A stretch of 47,310 bases of DNA from JBHELT01 sp046262935 (GCA_046262935.1 JBHELT010000088.1:1-47310); one strand, 5' to 3'. Numbered from the stretch's first letter, positions 23,434-31,969 are shown. Numbers and translations are program-made. The notes: generated from the sequence alone by a model not told the origin.

Positions 23434-24717
23434 TCATTGAAGCGAAGCTGCGGGCTCTTCACTGTGGTCAGCTACTCTCAAGATGCTGCCACCCAACCTT
23501 TGGATCTTGTCTTCGACGTGCTCGTAGCCTCGTTCCATGTGGTGGATATCATGGATCATCGTCTCTCCTTCGGCCCCCAGGGCGGCGATGAGAAGACACG
23601 CTCCAGCCCGTAGGTCAGATGCCCTTATAGGAGCCCCTTGAAGCCGAGGTACCCCTTTGATGACCGCGTGATGTCCTTCGGTTCTGATGTCGGCACCCAT
23701 CCTCACGAGCTCATGAACATGAAGGAAGCGTGATTCGAAAACATTCTCGGTGACGATGCTCGTACCGTCGGCCGACGCGAGATAGGCCATCATCTGGGGC
23801 TGAAGGTCGGTTGGGAACCCCGGGAATGGCAGGGTTTGAAAGTCAACGCTTCGCGGGCGTGACGAGAGTTTTACGAAGACGCCTTCGTCGGTTGCGTTCC
23901 ACTCGGCGCCGGTTGTTTCGATCTTCTGCAAAAAGAGCGCTAGGTCTTCAGGTCTAGCCCCAAGCAACTCAGCCTCGCCCTTGGTCGCGAGTACGGCGAG
24001 CGCATAACTGCCCGCCTCTATCGGATCGGATGGAACCCGGTACGAAGTGGCTTCCAAAGCGCTCATACCTTCGATCGTGATCGTAGAGGTGCCTGCTCCA
24101 TCGATGCTGGCCCCCATCGCTTTCAAGAAGCCGACAAGGTCGGTTATGTCTGGCTCGCGCGCAGCGTTCTCGATCGTTGTTGTTCCTTTGGCCAGAACCC
24201 CGGCGGTGATCAAGTTCTCGGTTGCGCCTCTGCTCGGAAAATCGAGCACGACCTTGGCCCCTCTAAGGTTTGTCGCCAGCCCTTCGAGGTCCCCGTGATC
24301 GAAATGGAAGGAGACCCCCATCTGCTCCAGGGCCTTCTCGTGAATATCGACAGTCCTAGAACCGATGTTGCATCCGCCTGGCATCGCAACGCGGGCATGA
24401 CCATAGCGGCCAAGCAGGGGGCCAAGAACGTTGATCGATGCACGCATGCGCCTGACCAACTCGTAAGGAGCATGAGTGCCGATCTCGCGCGAGGTATCGA
24501 TCGACATCACATCGGACTCGAATTCGATCACGGCGCCAAGGTGCTCAAGCACATCGACCATCGTGAAAACATCGGCGATGCGCGGCACGTTCAGCAGAAC
24601 GGTGCTGCCCTTGGTCAGCAGGGATGCTGCCATCAACTTAAGGGCAGAGTTTTTGGCGCCTGAGACCTTTACGCGACCTGAGAGCCTGTGGCCCCCTTCA
24701 ACGAGGAATGATTCCAT
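23434..24717 (-). CDS. murA: UDP-N-acetylglucosamine 1-carboxyvinyltransferase MurA
   Basis: First committed enzyme of peptidoglycan synthesis: transfers enolpyruvate from PEP to UDP-GlcNAc in the cytoplasm. The ATG at 24717 gives 427 residues beginning MESFLVEGGHRLSGRVKVSG. Catalytic residues match E. coli MurA: K22-N23 in SGAKNS and the fosfomycin-target cysteine C116 in MPGGCNIGSRTVDIHEKAL. The C-terminus GETMIHDIHHMERGYEHVED is also typical. It lies 27 bases after atpC; murA close downstream of the ATP synthase operon is also seen in mycobacteria. Confidence 0.96.
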   Translation of the reverse strand: MESFLVEGGHRLSGRVKVSGAKNSALKLMAASLLTKGSTVLLNVPRIADVFTMVDVLEHLGAVIEFESDVMSIDTSREIGTHAPYELVRRMRASINVLGPLLGRYGHARVAMPGGCNIGSRTVDIHEKALEQMGVSFHFDHGDLEGLATNLRGAKVVLDFPSRGATENLITAGVLAKGTTTIENAAREPDITDLVGFLKAMGASIDGAGTSTITIEGMSALEATSYRVPSDPIEAGSYALAVLATKGEAELLGARPEDLALFLQKIETTGAEWNATDEGVFVKLSSRPRSVDFQTLPFPGFPTDLQPQMMAYLASADGTSIVTENVFESRFLHVHELVRMGADIRTEGHHAVIKGVPRLQGAPIRASDLRAGACLLIAALGAEGETMIHDIHHMERGYEHVEDKIQRLGGSILRVADHSEEPAASLQ

Positions 24718-24743
24718 CGCAGGATTGTACCCATTCGGCACAG

Positions 24744-24983
24744 TTACTCGGCCAAGATGATGACCTTATTGTCCTTGACGGTCATGAAACCACCAGTGAT
24801 CTCAAAGGTGCGCTCGCCATCTGAGGTCTTGACTTTCACCTGGCCGGGGGCGAGTTGAGCCAGCAAGGGTGCGTGGTCCGTCAATATTCCAATCTCACCC
24901 TCCACGGTCTTTGCCTTCAAGAAGTCGGCATCGCCAGTGAAAAGATCCTCCTCCGCAGAAACCAGCTCGACCCTGAATGACAT
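24744..24983 (-). CDS. atpC: ATP synthase epsilon subunit, N-terminal domain only
   Basis: Encodes 79 residues covering the N-terminal beta-sandwich: ELVSAEEDLFTGDADFLKAK, then EGEIGILTDHAPLLAQLAPG, and FEITGGFMTVKDNKVIIL. It stops at TAA right after the last strand. The usual C-terminal two-helix domain (about 45-50 residues), which in many bacteria inhibits ATP hydrolysis, is absent, and no related sequence follows the stop in frame. The ATG shares one base with the atpD stop (TGATG). Short epsilons occur in some lineages, so this need not be a defect. Confidence 0.92.
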   Translation of the reverse strand: MSFRVELVSAEEDLFTGDADFLKAKTVEGEIGILTDHAPLLAQLAPGQVKVKTSDGERTFEITGGFMTVKDNKVIILAE

Positions 24984-26443
24984 CAGTCGGTGCCCAGTTT
25001 CTTGGCTTTCTCGATCGCCTGATCGATACCACCGACCATGTAGAAGGCTTGCTCGGGAAGATGGTCGACCTCTCCCTCGGCAATCATCTTGAATCCGCGG
25101 ATCGTCTCTTCGACCGGGACGGATTCACCGGGGATCCCGGTGAAGATCTCACCGACGAAGAAAGGCTGCGACAAGAACTTCTGGATCTTGCGTGCACGAT
25201 AAACGTCGAGCTTGTCTTCTTCTGAGAGTTCATCGATACCAAGGATGGCGATGATGTCCTGCAGGTCCTTGTAGCGTTGAAGGATCCTCTTAACTTCGTT
25301 CGCAACTTGGTAATGCTCATGACCGACGTAGCGAGGGTCGAGCACTCGAGAGAACGAGGCCAGCGGGTCAACAGCTGGGTAGATGCCGAGGGCGAAGATG
25401 TCTCTCGACAAAGCGGTGAACGCATCGAGGTGCGCGAAGGTCGAGTGAGGCGCAGGGTCGGTGTAGTCATCGGCAGGGACGTAGATGGCCTGGATGGAAG
25501 TGATCGAGCGCCCTTTGGTTGACGTGATGCGCTCTTGCATCTGACCCATCTCATCGGAAAGCGTTGGCTGGTATCCCACAGCAGATGGCATGCGGCCGAG
25601 TAGCGTTGAAACCTCGGAGCCGGCTTGGACGAAACGGAAGATGTTGTCGATGAAGACCAACACGTCGCGTCGCTCAACGTCACGGAAATATTCAGCCATC
25701 GTCAAAGCTGATAGCGCAACCCGGAGTCGAACTCCCGGCGGTTCGTCCATCTGCCCGAATACCATCGCAACTTTCGAGATGACTTCATGGCCAGCCTCAT
25801 TCATCTCGAGCCATAAGTCATTTCCTTCACGCGTACGCTCACCGACTCCGGCGAAAACCGAGTAACCACCGTGCTCTTGGCCGATGCGGTAGATCATCTC
25901 TTTGATGAGAACGGTCTTGCCGGTCCCCGCGCCGCCGAGCAGGCCGATCTTTCCACCCGCGACGTATGGCTCCAGAAGATCTACAACCTTGATCCCGGTC
26001 TTCAGCATCTCGGTGTTCGATTCGAGATCTTCGAACGCCGGCGGATCGCGGTGGATAGGCCAGCGATCGGCGACTTCGATCTGGCTTTCGTTGACATCCA
26101 GCGGCTTACCCAACACGTTGAAGACGTGACCAAGAACACCGGGACCAACCGGGACTGTGATGGGCCCCCCGGTGTTGATCACCTTTGCTCCTCGCTGAAG
26201 ACCGTCAGCCGGAGCCATGCAGATCGCCCGCACCTGTGAACTACCGATATGCTGCGCCACCTCGACAGTGATCTGCTCCTTGCGGCCTTCGATCGTACGG
26301 TCAACGAGCAATGCGTAGTTGATCTCGGGCATGCCGTCGGGAGGAAACTCGACGTCGATGACCGGACCGATGACCGATACGATACGGCCCTCGGGCAACG
26401 CGGCCCCCTGGTGCTTCGTGATCTCTTCTTGTGTAGGTGCCAT
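24983..26443 (-). CDS. atpD: ATP synthase F1 beta subunit
   Basis: Catalytic nucleotide-binding subunit, 486 residues. The Walker A loop is GGAGTGKT (residues 170-177). The GERTREGNDLW segment follows, then LVFIDNIFRF (Walker B) and the DELSEEDKLDVYRARKIQKF segment near the DELSEED lever that contacts gamma. It lies between atpG and atpC. Identity is certain. Confidence 0.98.
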   Translation of the reverse strand: MAPTQEEITKHQGAALPEGRIVSVIGPVIDVEFPPDGMPEINYALLVDRTIEGRKEQITVEVAQHIGSSQVRAICMAPADGLQRGAKVINTGGPITVPVGPGVLGHVFNVLGKPLDVNESQIEVADRWPIHRDPPAFEDLESNTEMLKTGIKVVDLLEPYVAGGKIGLLGGAGTGKTVLIKEMIYRIGQEHGGYSVFAGVGERTREGNDLWLEMNEAGHEVISKVAMVFGQMDEPPGVRLRVALSALTMAEYFRDVERRDVLVFIDNIFRFVQAGSEVSTLLGRMPSAVGYQPTLSDEMGQMQERITSTKGRSITSIQAIYVPADDYTDPAPHSTFAHLDAFTALSRDIFALGIYPAVDPLASFSRVLDPRYVGHEHYQVANEVKRILQRYKDLQDIIAILGIDELSEEDKLDVYRARKIQKFLSQPFFVGEIFTGIPGESVPVEETIRGFKMIAEGEVDHLPEQAFYMVGGIDQAIEKAKKLGTD

Positions 26444-26479
26444 CTCGTCGATGCCTCCTTGAATTGAGTCTTAAAGACC

Positions 26480-27361
26480 TTAGGCCGTGCGCAACGCTTC
26501 GGTTGCGCCCACTATGTCTGCGATCTCGTTGGTGATCTCTGACTGACGCGCCTTGTTCGCGCGCGATTGGAAAACCTTGATCAGATCTTCAGCCTTGTCG
26601 GTAGCGCTCTTCATCGAGCGCATCCGGGCTGCATGCTCGGAAGTCGAGGATTCCAAAAGGGCAGAGTAAACCTTCATCTCGACATACCTGGGGAGTAACG
26701 CATCCAACAGGTCCTCGGGTTCGGGCTCGAAGTCGAACAACGCCTTCGGCCCCTCCGATCCGGACTTTGACTCTCCCTCGGGACGGGGAACGGGCAGGAT
26801 CTGTGTCACGTGCGCGCGCTGGAGGGCGATGGATACGAACTCGGTGTACGCAAGCGAAACCTTGTCGAACTTGCCCGATGTAAAACCTTCGATCATCTTC
26901 GCAGCGATCTTCTTGGCGTCTTCGTAGCTCGGTTTGTCGGACACTCCGGTGAAAGCGTCTTGGACTTCGATACGCCGGAACTTGAAATAAGAGGCCCCTT
27001 TGCGGCCAACGCTCGTGATCTTCACGTTTCGGTCTGCTGAACGCTCACGCACGATGGCTCTTTGGGCCTCGCGCAATATGTTTGAGTTGTACGCCCCAGC
27101 TAGACCGCGATCACCGGTGATGACGATGAAACCGACGTTGTCGATCTTGTCGCGTTCCGCGAGGAGCGGCGATGATTTCGCCTCGCTCGCAAGCATCTCG
27201 ATCATTTCGCCGATCGCTCTCGCGAATGGCCGCGATCTCTCAGCCCTAGCTTGGGCCCGGGCGATGCGCGCCGCCGCGATAAGTTGCATCGCGTTCGTGA
27301 TCTTGCGGGTTTCCTCGATGCCTTTGATGCGTCGAGTGATATCCCTAGCTTTCTCTGCCAT
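26480..27361 (-). CDS. atpG: ATP synthase F1 gamma subunit
   Basis: Central rotor shaft, 293 residues. The N-terminal helix RRIKGIEETRKITNAMQLIA and the C-terminal helix, with MRSMKSATDKAEDLIKVFQS and ANKARQSEITNEIADIVGAT, form the coiled coil. The GDRGLAGAYNSNIL segment is the conserved Rossmann part. An insert around residues 195-220, rich in Pro, Glu and Ser (RPEGESKSGSEGP), lengthens the middle, reminiscent of the actinobacterial gamma loop, though alignment would be needed to equate them. It ends in TAA, 36 bases before atpD. Confidence 0.97.
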   Translation of the reverse strand: MAEKARDITRRIKGIEETRKITNAMQLIAAARIARAQARAERSRPFARAIGEMIEMLASEAKSSPLLAERDKIDNVGFIVITGDRGLAGAYNSNILREAQRAIVRERSADRNVKITSVGRKGASYFKFRRIEVQDAFTGVSDKPSYEDAKKIAAKMIEGFTSGKFDKVSLAYTEFVSIALQRAHVTQILPVPRPEGESKSGSEGPKALFDFEPEPEDLLDALLPRYVEMKVYSALLESSTSEHAARMRSMKSATDKAEDLIKVFQSRANKARQSEITNEIADIVGATEALRTA

Positions 27362-27387
27362 GGATTGGTCCTAGTCGGTAAAGTTCC

Positions 27388-29034
27388 TCAGGCTCCTGCT
27401 TGCTTCAGTAGTTCCTGCGTTGCTGCATCCGGTCCGCCCTTGATCGCGGCTTCTGCGTCTTTCTTCTCGGACTCCGAGAGTCCACTCGTATCGGTTGGGA
27501 CGAAAGTGGCCTTGAAGTTCTCGATACCAAGGCGCAGCTCTTTTTCGACCTCGGCTGGCAGATCGCCATTGGACTTCAAGTGGTCGATGATCTGAGAGGA
27601 ACGCGTCGCGATGTGGTCTAGCAACTCGCTGTTGAACCTCAAGATATCGACCACCGGCACATCATCTAGGTAGCCTTCCATGCCAGCGAAGATCGAAATG
27701 ACCTGGCGCTCGACTGGCACGGGGGAGAACTGCGGTTGCTTCAGTAGCTCGGTCAAGCGTTCTCCTCTTGCAAGCTGATCCTGCGAGGCCTTGTCGAGGT
27801 CGGAACCGAAACCCGCGAACGCCGCGAGCTCGCGGTACTGAGCCAGCTGGATCTTAAGGGCTCCCGCGACCTGCTTCATCCCCTTGATCTGCGCTGCCCC
27901 TCCAACTCGGGAGACCGAGGTCCCCACGTTGACGGCAGGGCGCACGCCCTGGTTGAAGAGGTCGCTTTCGAAGAAGATCTGACCGTCGGTGATCGAGATG
28001 ACGTTGGTTGGGATGTAAGCGCCGATGTCGCCTTCTTTGGTTTCGATCACAGGCAGCGCGGTCATCGAACCACCCCCTAGTTCTGCCGATAGCTTCGCGC
28101 CGCGTTCGAGCAGGCGCGAGTGCAGATAGAAAACGTCGCCTGGGAAAGCTTCGCGGCCCGGCGGACGACGCAAAAGAAGCGATATCTGACGGTAAGCGTC
28201 TGCCTGTTTAGAAAGATCATCGTAGACGATGAGAACGTGCTCGCCTTTGTACATCCAGTGCTGTCCGATGGCACAGCCGGCGTAAGGAGCGATGAACTTG
28301 AATGGACTCGGAGTCGCCGCGGGTGCATTGACAACGCAGGTGTACTCCATCGCGCCTGACTCTTTGAGTTCTTTCACGACCTCCGCTACGGTCGAGTTCT
28401 TCTGACCGATGGCAACGTAGATGCACTTCACGCCCTTCGGTGTCCCCCAGTGCTCTTTCTGGTTGATGATCGTGTCGATGGCTACGGCTGTCTTGCCGGT
28501 TTGGCGGTCGCCGATCAGCAGTTCACGCTGCCCGCGACCGATAGGAGTCATCGCGTCGATGGCCTTGATACCTGTCTGCATCGGCTCGGAAACGGGCTGA
28601 CGGTTGATAACCGATGGTGCCTGCAGTTCCAGTTCGCGGCGGCCGTCGATCTTCGACTCATCGAGGGGGCCAAGACCATCGAGGGGTCGGCCGAGTGCAT
28701 CGACTACACGTCCAAGATAGGCATCGCCGACGTTGATCGACAGCACGTCCCCGGTCTGGGTAACGGGCATGCCTTCTTCCACTGCGTCGGCGTCGCCAAG
28801 TAGTACCGCCCCGATCTCGTCTTCCTCAAGGTTAAGAGCGATCCCGATCAGTCCCCCTGGGAACTCGAGCATCTCGTTGGCAAGGGTGTGAGGAAGCCCA
28901 GATATGCGCGCAATACCGTCGCCCGCGTCGACGACTCGGCCTACCTCTTGCTTGTCCATGCCCGGCTTATAGGTTTGGAACATCGACGAAAGCGCGTCAC
29001 TTATCTCGCTTGTTGTGATCGACAGGTCAGCCAT
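27388..29034 (-). CDS. atpA: ATP synthase F1 alpha subunit
   Basis: Regulatory nucleotide-binding subunit, 548 residues. The Walker A loop is GDRQTGKT (residues 175-182), preceded by AMTPIGRGQRELLI; IVYDDLSKQADAYRQISLLL is the Walker B region. The C-terminus extends past the family core with about 35 residues (DTSGLSESEKKDAEAAIKGG and beyond), an extension found in actinobacterial alpha subunits. It follows atpH by about 40 bases. Confidence 0.98.
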   Translation of the reverse strand: MADLSITTSEISDALSSMFQTYKPGMDKQEVGRVVDAGDGIARISGLPHTLANEMLEFPGGLIGIALNLEEDEIGAVLLGDADAVEEGMPVTQTGDVLSINVGDAYLGRVVDALGRPLDGLGPLDESKIDGRRELELQAPSVINRQPVSEPMQTGIKAIDAMTPIGRGQRELLIGDRQTGKTAVAIDTIINQKEHWGTPKGVKCIYVAIGQKNSTVAEVVKELKESGAMEYTCVVNAPAATPSPFKFIAPYAGCAIGQHWMYKGEHVLIVYDDLSKQADAYRQISLLLRRPPGREAFPGDVFYLHSRLLERGAKLSAELGGGSMTALPVIETKEGDIGAYIPTNVISITDGQIFFESDLFNQGVRPAVNVGTSVSRVGGAAQIKGMKQVAGALKIQLAQYRELAAFAGFGSDLDKASQDQLARGERLTELLKQPQFSPVPVERQVISIFAGMEGYLDDVPVVDILRFNSELLDHIATRSSQIIDHLKSNGDLPAEVEKELRLGIENFKATFVPTDTSGLSESEKKDAEAAIKGGPDAATQELLKQAGA

Positions 29035-29075
29035 CCATGTACTCCTCTCGGTTTCGGCTCTAAACCTCCACCGGC

Positions 29076-29612
29076 TCAGTGAACTCCTAGGTGTTCCTTC
29101 AGTAGTTCGATCTTGTGTCTCACGGTTCCGTCGATAACCACATCGCCTACCCTGGCGAATATGCCGCCAACGACTGACGGGTCGACGATTACTTTCACGG
29201 TTACGTCTTTGTTGGTTGCCTTTCCTAGAGCCGAAGCCAAGCGGCTGACCTGTGATTCATCGAGAGCAATAGCGGTACGTACCTCGGCGATCTCTTTGCG
29301 CGATTGCTGTTCCGCCAGGCGGGCCAGTTCATCGGCGATCTCGATCAATGCCCGCGCTTGGCCTTGATCGATGACGAACTTGAGGATGCTCAGTGTATGA
29401 GGCGAAACCTTGCCGCCCAAAACATCGTTCAACAGTTTCTCTTTGCCCTCGATGGGCACGGCTATGTCTGTCAGAGCCTGACGGAAGTCGTTCTGACTCT
29501 ACAAGATTCGCGCAACCCGGAACAGTTCGTCGGCCACCCGCTCGATCTGATCTTCGGTGCGCGCGATCTCGAAGATGGCTTTGGCGTAGCCAGCGGTCTT
29601 CGGATCTTTCAC
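29076..29612 (-). CDS. atpH: ATP synthase F1 delta subunit, interrupted by an in-frame TAG
   Basis: The peripheral-stalk subunit joining F1 to the b dimer. Translation from the GTG at 29612 (GTGA overlap with the atpF stop) gives 37 residues (DPKTAGYAKAIFEIARTEDQ, then IERVADELFRVARIL). It then meets TAG at 29499-29501 and continues in the same frame with SQNDFRQALTDIAVPIEGKE and the rest of a normal OSCP domain to TGA at 29076. If the TAG were a sense codon the protein would have 178 residues, the usual delta length. GAG to TAG would explain it by one base. A GTG at 29459 could start the C-terminal 127 residues separately, but it has no clear ribosome site. Mutation, sequence error or readthrough cannot be told apart here. 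Confidence 0.88.
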
Positions 29613-30148
29613 TTCTTCACGCCCTCGGTCTCTAACTCCGCGATGAACTGGTCGACGAGGCCCTTCTGCGTTTGGGCATCGAGCTGCTTGCCAACGATGC
29701 GCGAAGCGATATCGGTTGTCCACTGGGCAAGCTGCTGTTGCAGCTCGCCCAAAGCACGCTCACGTTCGCCGTTCAATTGGATCTGTGCTTTGTCGACAAC
29801 CAGGCGTGCTTCGCCTTCTGCCTTGCCGATGAGCTCTTTGCGAACCTGCTCAGCGGTTTGGCGAGCCTCGTCGATGATCTTGTTCGCCTCTTCGCGTACG
29901 TTGGCAACTCGCGACTTGTAATCCTCGAGGATCTTCTCGGCCTCGGAACGTGTCTTCTCGGCCTCTTCGAGTTCGCCCTTGATACGTGCTTCCCTATCGG
30001 CGAGGCCGCTTTGCAGTTGCGGGAACACCTTCTTGGCAAGCGTGAACAACACGATGATGAACGCAAGTGTCACGAATATCGGAAGACCCAGTTCCGGCTT
30101 CAGCGGATTGAACCCGCCTTCGGCCGCAGCTGCTAGAACGATATGCAT
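29609..30148 (-). CDS. atpF: ATP synthase Fo b subunit
   Basis: Peripheral-stalk subunit, 179 residues from the ATG at 30148, which lies five bases after the atpE stop; the upstream open frame overlaps atpE and is not protein-like. It has one N-terminal membrane helix (LPIFVTLAFIIVLFTLAKKV, about residues 22-41). The rest is a long charged helix for the b-dimer coiled coil: IKGELEEAEKTRSEAEKILE, then REEANKIIDEARQTAEQVRK. It is not fused to delta, unlike mycobacterial b-delta. Its stop overlaps the atpH GTG. Confidence 0.96.
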   Translation of the reverse strand: MHIVLAAAAEGGFNPLKPELGLPIFVTLAFIIVLFTLAKKVFPQLQSGLADREARIKGELEEAEKTRSEAEKILEDYKSRVANVREEANKIIDEARQTAEQVRKELIGKAEGEARLVVDKAQIQLNGERERALGELQQQLAQWTTDIASRIVGKQLDAQTQKGLVDQFIAELETEGVKK

Positions 30149-30153
30149 AGCGC

Positions 30154-30441
30154 TTAACCTCCCAGGACGAACAGAAGCAGAACTGCGACAACGAGCGCGT
30201 ACAGAACCTGCGCTTCGGCGAGAGCGAATCCGAGGATCATCAGACCCTGGAGCTGACCTTGGGCCTCGGGCTGACGGCCGATGCCCTCGATACCCTTCGA
30301 CCAAAGGATGCCGATGCCAACCGCGCCACCTCCCGCGCCGAATCCGATCGCTGCGCCTGCGCCGAGAAGAGCGAAGGCTTTGTTGGTAAGACCTGTGTTG
30401 GCGGCGGCTGCTGCCAGTGTGATCAATGCGTGGGGATGCAA
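30154..30441 (-). CDS. atpE: ATP synthase Fo c subunit
   Basis: Proton-carrying ring subunit, 95 residues. The start is a TTG at 30441 because AAAGGAG lies six bases before it and no ATG is available. Helix 1 carries the glycine ladder AAIGFGAGGGAVGIGILW. Helix 2 carries the ion-binding glutamate in LGFALAEAQVLYALVVAVLL. The residue after that glutamate is Ala instead of the Ser/Thr of sodium-type rings, which suggests proton coupling. The polar loop holds the usual RQPE. About 15 residues before helix 1 form a leader. Confidence 0.96.
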   Translation of the reverse strand: MHPHALITLAAAAANTGLTNKAFALLGAGAAIGFGAGGGAVGIGILWSKGIEGIGRQPEAQGQLQGLMILGFALAEAQVLYALVVAVLLLFVLGG

Positions 30442-30460
30442 TTGATTCTCCTTTCTAGGT

Positions 30461-31264
30461 TCAGTGCCCTGGGTGCAGGGCGTCGTTGATGTAGATGGCG
30501 GACAGGTATGCGAAAACAACTGCTTGGATGAATGCGACGAACAAAGCGAAGGCCGTGAACACGATCATGAAGGCGACTGAGAACGGCAGAACTATGAATG
30601 TCAGAACCCCGCTAGAGATGAATATGAATCCCGCGAAGATCAGCAGCAACAGGTGGTCGGCGAGCATGTTGGCGAACAATCGGACGGCTAGTGAGAACGG
30701 CCTTGCGATCTGCGAGATCGGCTCGATCAGAAGAACCATGAGAGGGAGCAGCCATGCAGGCACGCCGTCAGGAACCAGGGTCTTCTTCCAGAACTTGAGT
30801 GGCCCATGCTTAACCATGCCGAGCACAACCGCGAGCAGATAGACCATAAAGGCCAGGGCTGCCGTTAGATAGATGTTGGATGTCGGCGTGAACCCGATGA
30901 GCGGTATCAATCCGATGGCGTTCATGAAAAGGATGAAGAAGAAGATGGTTGCGATGAACGGCCCCCAGGTGCGCCCGTCTTCGGGAGACATCACGGTGTA
31001 CACGAGGTTGTCTTTCACCCAGTCCATCCCTACTTCGACCAGGTTCTGCACGCCCTTGGGCACAAGCGCGCGCCTCTTCGCCGCGACCCGGAACAAGATG
31101 ATCACCAGCGCCGAGGCAAGCACGATGTTCAACACCGCATTCGTGAATGACAGGTCGATGGGGCCAACCTTCCATTCGGGAGCCCAGCCATACTTGTGGG
31201 GGCTAAGGTGCTCTAGAACCTTGTTGAAAACGTCGGCTTGATTGCCTGCTGCCAGAACCTGCAA
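30461..31264 (-). CDS. atpB: ATP synthase Fo a subunit
   Basis: Membrane channel subunit, 267 residues with five to six membrane helices. The essential arginine is R195 in RPFSLAVRLFANMLADHLLL, with QIARPF just before it. The C-terminal helix VAFIQAVVFAYLSAIYINDA contains the conserved glutamine region. It lies 20 bases upstream of atpE and follows the atpI-like gene. Confidence 0.97.
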   Translation of the reverse strand: MQVLAAGNQADVFNKVLEHLSPHKYGWAPEWKVGPIDLSFTNAVLNIVLASALVIILFRVAAKRRALVPKGVQNLVEVGMDWVKDNLVYTVMSPEDGRTWGPFIATIFFFILFMNAIGLIPLIGFTPTSNIYLTAALAFMVYLLAVVLGMVKHGPLKFWKKTLVPDGVPAWLLPLMVLLIEPISQIARPFSLAVRLFANMLADHLLLLIFAGFIFISSGVLTFIVLPFSVAFMIVFTAFALFVAFIQAVVFAYLSAIYINDALHPGH

Positions 31265-31273
31265 CTTCTCCTC

Positions 31274-31699
31274 CTAACTGATTGGCCGACTTGGGCCGAC
31301 AGGGTTCGATACCGAACCGGACCTAACAGCCTTCATGGTTTTGGGGATCTCGAAGGCCACCACGATCGCGAACGTGATGGCGAAACCTGCAACGTAAGCG
31401 ATCGCAGGCTGCTTACCGAAGACGTAAAGGCCGCCCCCGATCGCGAACACCAGCACGAGGCGAAACATCGCGCTCTTGGCTATGCCGAGGTCCATCATCT
31501 TGGCCCTCTGCGTATTGACGTGCGAGCGTAGATAGCCGCTTGCGTAAAAACCCGCGGCGAGGCATCCAACGAAGGCGCCTGCGGCAACGACCGGGCCCCC
31601 GGTTCCGAACCCGATCACGCTCCCGAACATAGCGACGACGAACGCTCGCACCATCAGGCGCTTAAGGTCGCCCACTTGGCTGGTTACTTTTTCGTCCAT
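31274..31699 (-). CDS. atpI: AtpI-like membrane protein
   Basis: A 141-residue protein with about four hydrophobic segments: VRAFVVAMFGSVIGF, VVAAGAFVGCLAAGFYASGY, AMFRLVLVFAIGGGLYVFG and AYVAGFAITFAIVVAF. Position between atpZ and atpB, and the helix layout, match the AtpI/UncI-like proteins that assist assembly of the c-ring. Sequence in this family is weakly conserved, so the call leans on position. It overlaps the end of the preceding gene by 16 bases. Confidence 0.75.
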   Translation of the reverse strand: MDEKVTSQVGDLKRLMVRAFVVAMFGSVIGFGTGGPVVAAGAFVGCLAAGFYASGYLRSHVNTQRAKMMDLGIAKSAMFRLVLVFAIGGGLYVFGKQPAIAYVAGFAITFAIVVAFEIPKTMKAVRSGSVSNPVGPSRPIS

Positions 31700-31899
31700 G
31701 ACCTATAAACCCTCGTTATGCCGCCTGCGCCGCCCAACAGGGCGCCTATCAGCAGGAAGACCCACTTCGTATGAAGCCCCCGGTCGACGAGCCATCCGAG
31801 CCCGGTGCCGACCGCGGTGGTGGTGACCATCTCGATCGACAGACCCATCGCCTGGCCGAACCCGGAAGTTGGAGAGTTGCTGCGTTTGGGATCGGTCAT
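31684..31899 (-). CDS. AtpZ/AtpI-type small membrane protein, first gene of the ATP synthase operon
   Basis: A 71-residue protein with two membrane helices, SIEMVTTTAVGTGLGWLVDR and WVFLLIGALLGGAGGITRVY. The GxGxGWLxDR turn and the GGITRVYR end are typical of AtpZ-type proteins, which take part in magnesium uptake or in ATP synthase assembly. The ATG follows a weak GAGG box. The CRP-type site and -10 box lie directly upstream. Confidence 0.82.
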   Translation of the reverse strand: MTDPKRSNSPTSGFGQAMGLSIEMVTTTAVGTGLGWLVDRGLHTKWVFLLIGALLGGAGGITRVYRSWTKK

Positions 31900-31926
31900 C
31901 TGTGCCTCAGGCGACTCGGCTTGCGG

Positions 31927-31932
31927 ATTCTA
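31927..31932 (-). promoter_or_regulatory. Candidate -10 box of the ATP synthase operon
   Basis: Minus-strand TAGAAT, five matches of six to TATAAT. It would place the transcription start near 31920 and leave about 20 bases of leader before the first gene. No TTGACA-like -35 box is found at the right distance, where the CRP-type site lies instead. That is the pattern expected of an activator-dependent promoter. Confidence 0.45.
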
Positions 31933-31953
31933 CATTTCGTCCAACGGCGACTT

Positions 31954-31969
31954 TGTGAAACTTTTCACA
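31954..31969. promoter_or_regulatory. CRP/FNR-type operator (TGTGA-N6-TCACA) upstream of the ATP synthase operon
   Basis: TGTGAAACTTTTCACA matches exactly the TGTGA-N6-TCACA consensus of cAMP receptor proteins, and its seven-base arms are perfect inverted repeats around CT. Its centre (31961.5) lies about 41.5 bases upstream of the start predicted from the TAGAAT box, the class II activator position. No other copy of this full motif was noticed in the window. Confidence 0.6.

Noticed and set aside
26480..29034. Sodium-driven ATP synthase
   Set aside because: The c subunit has Ala and not Ser/Thr after the ion-binding Glu, so the sodium-site pattern is missing.
29499..29501. Reassignment of TAG to an amino acid
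   Set aside because: TAG ends several clear full-length genes here (16428, 35559, 37527, 42407) and RF1 has normal PxT and GGQ motifs. The thrB interruption is TAA, which a TAG recoding would not explain.
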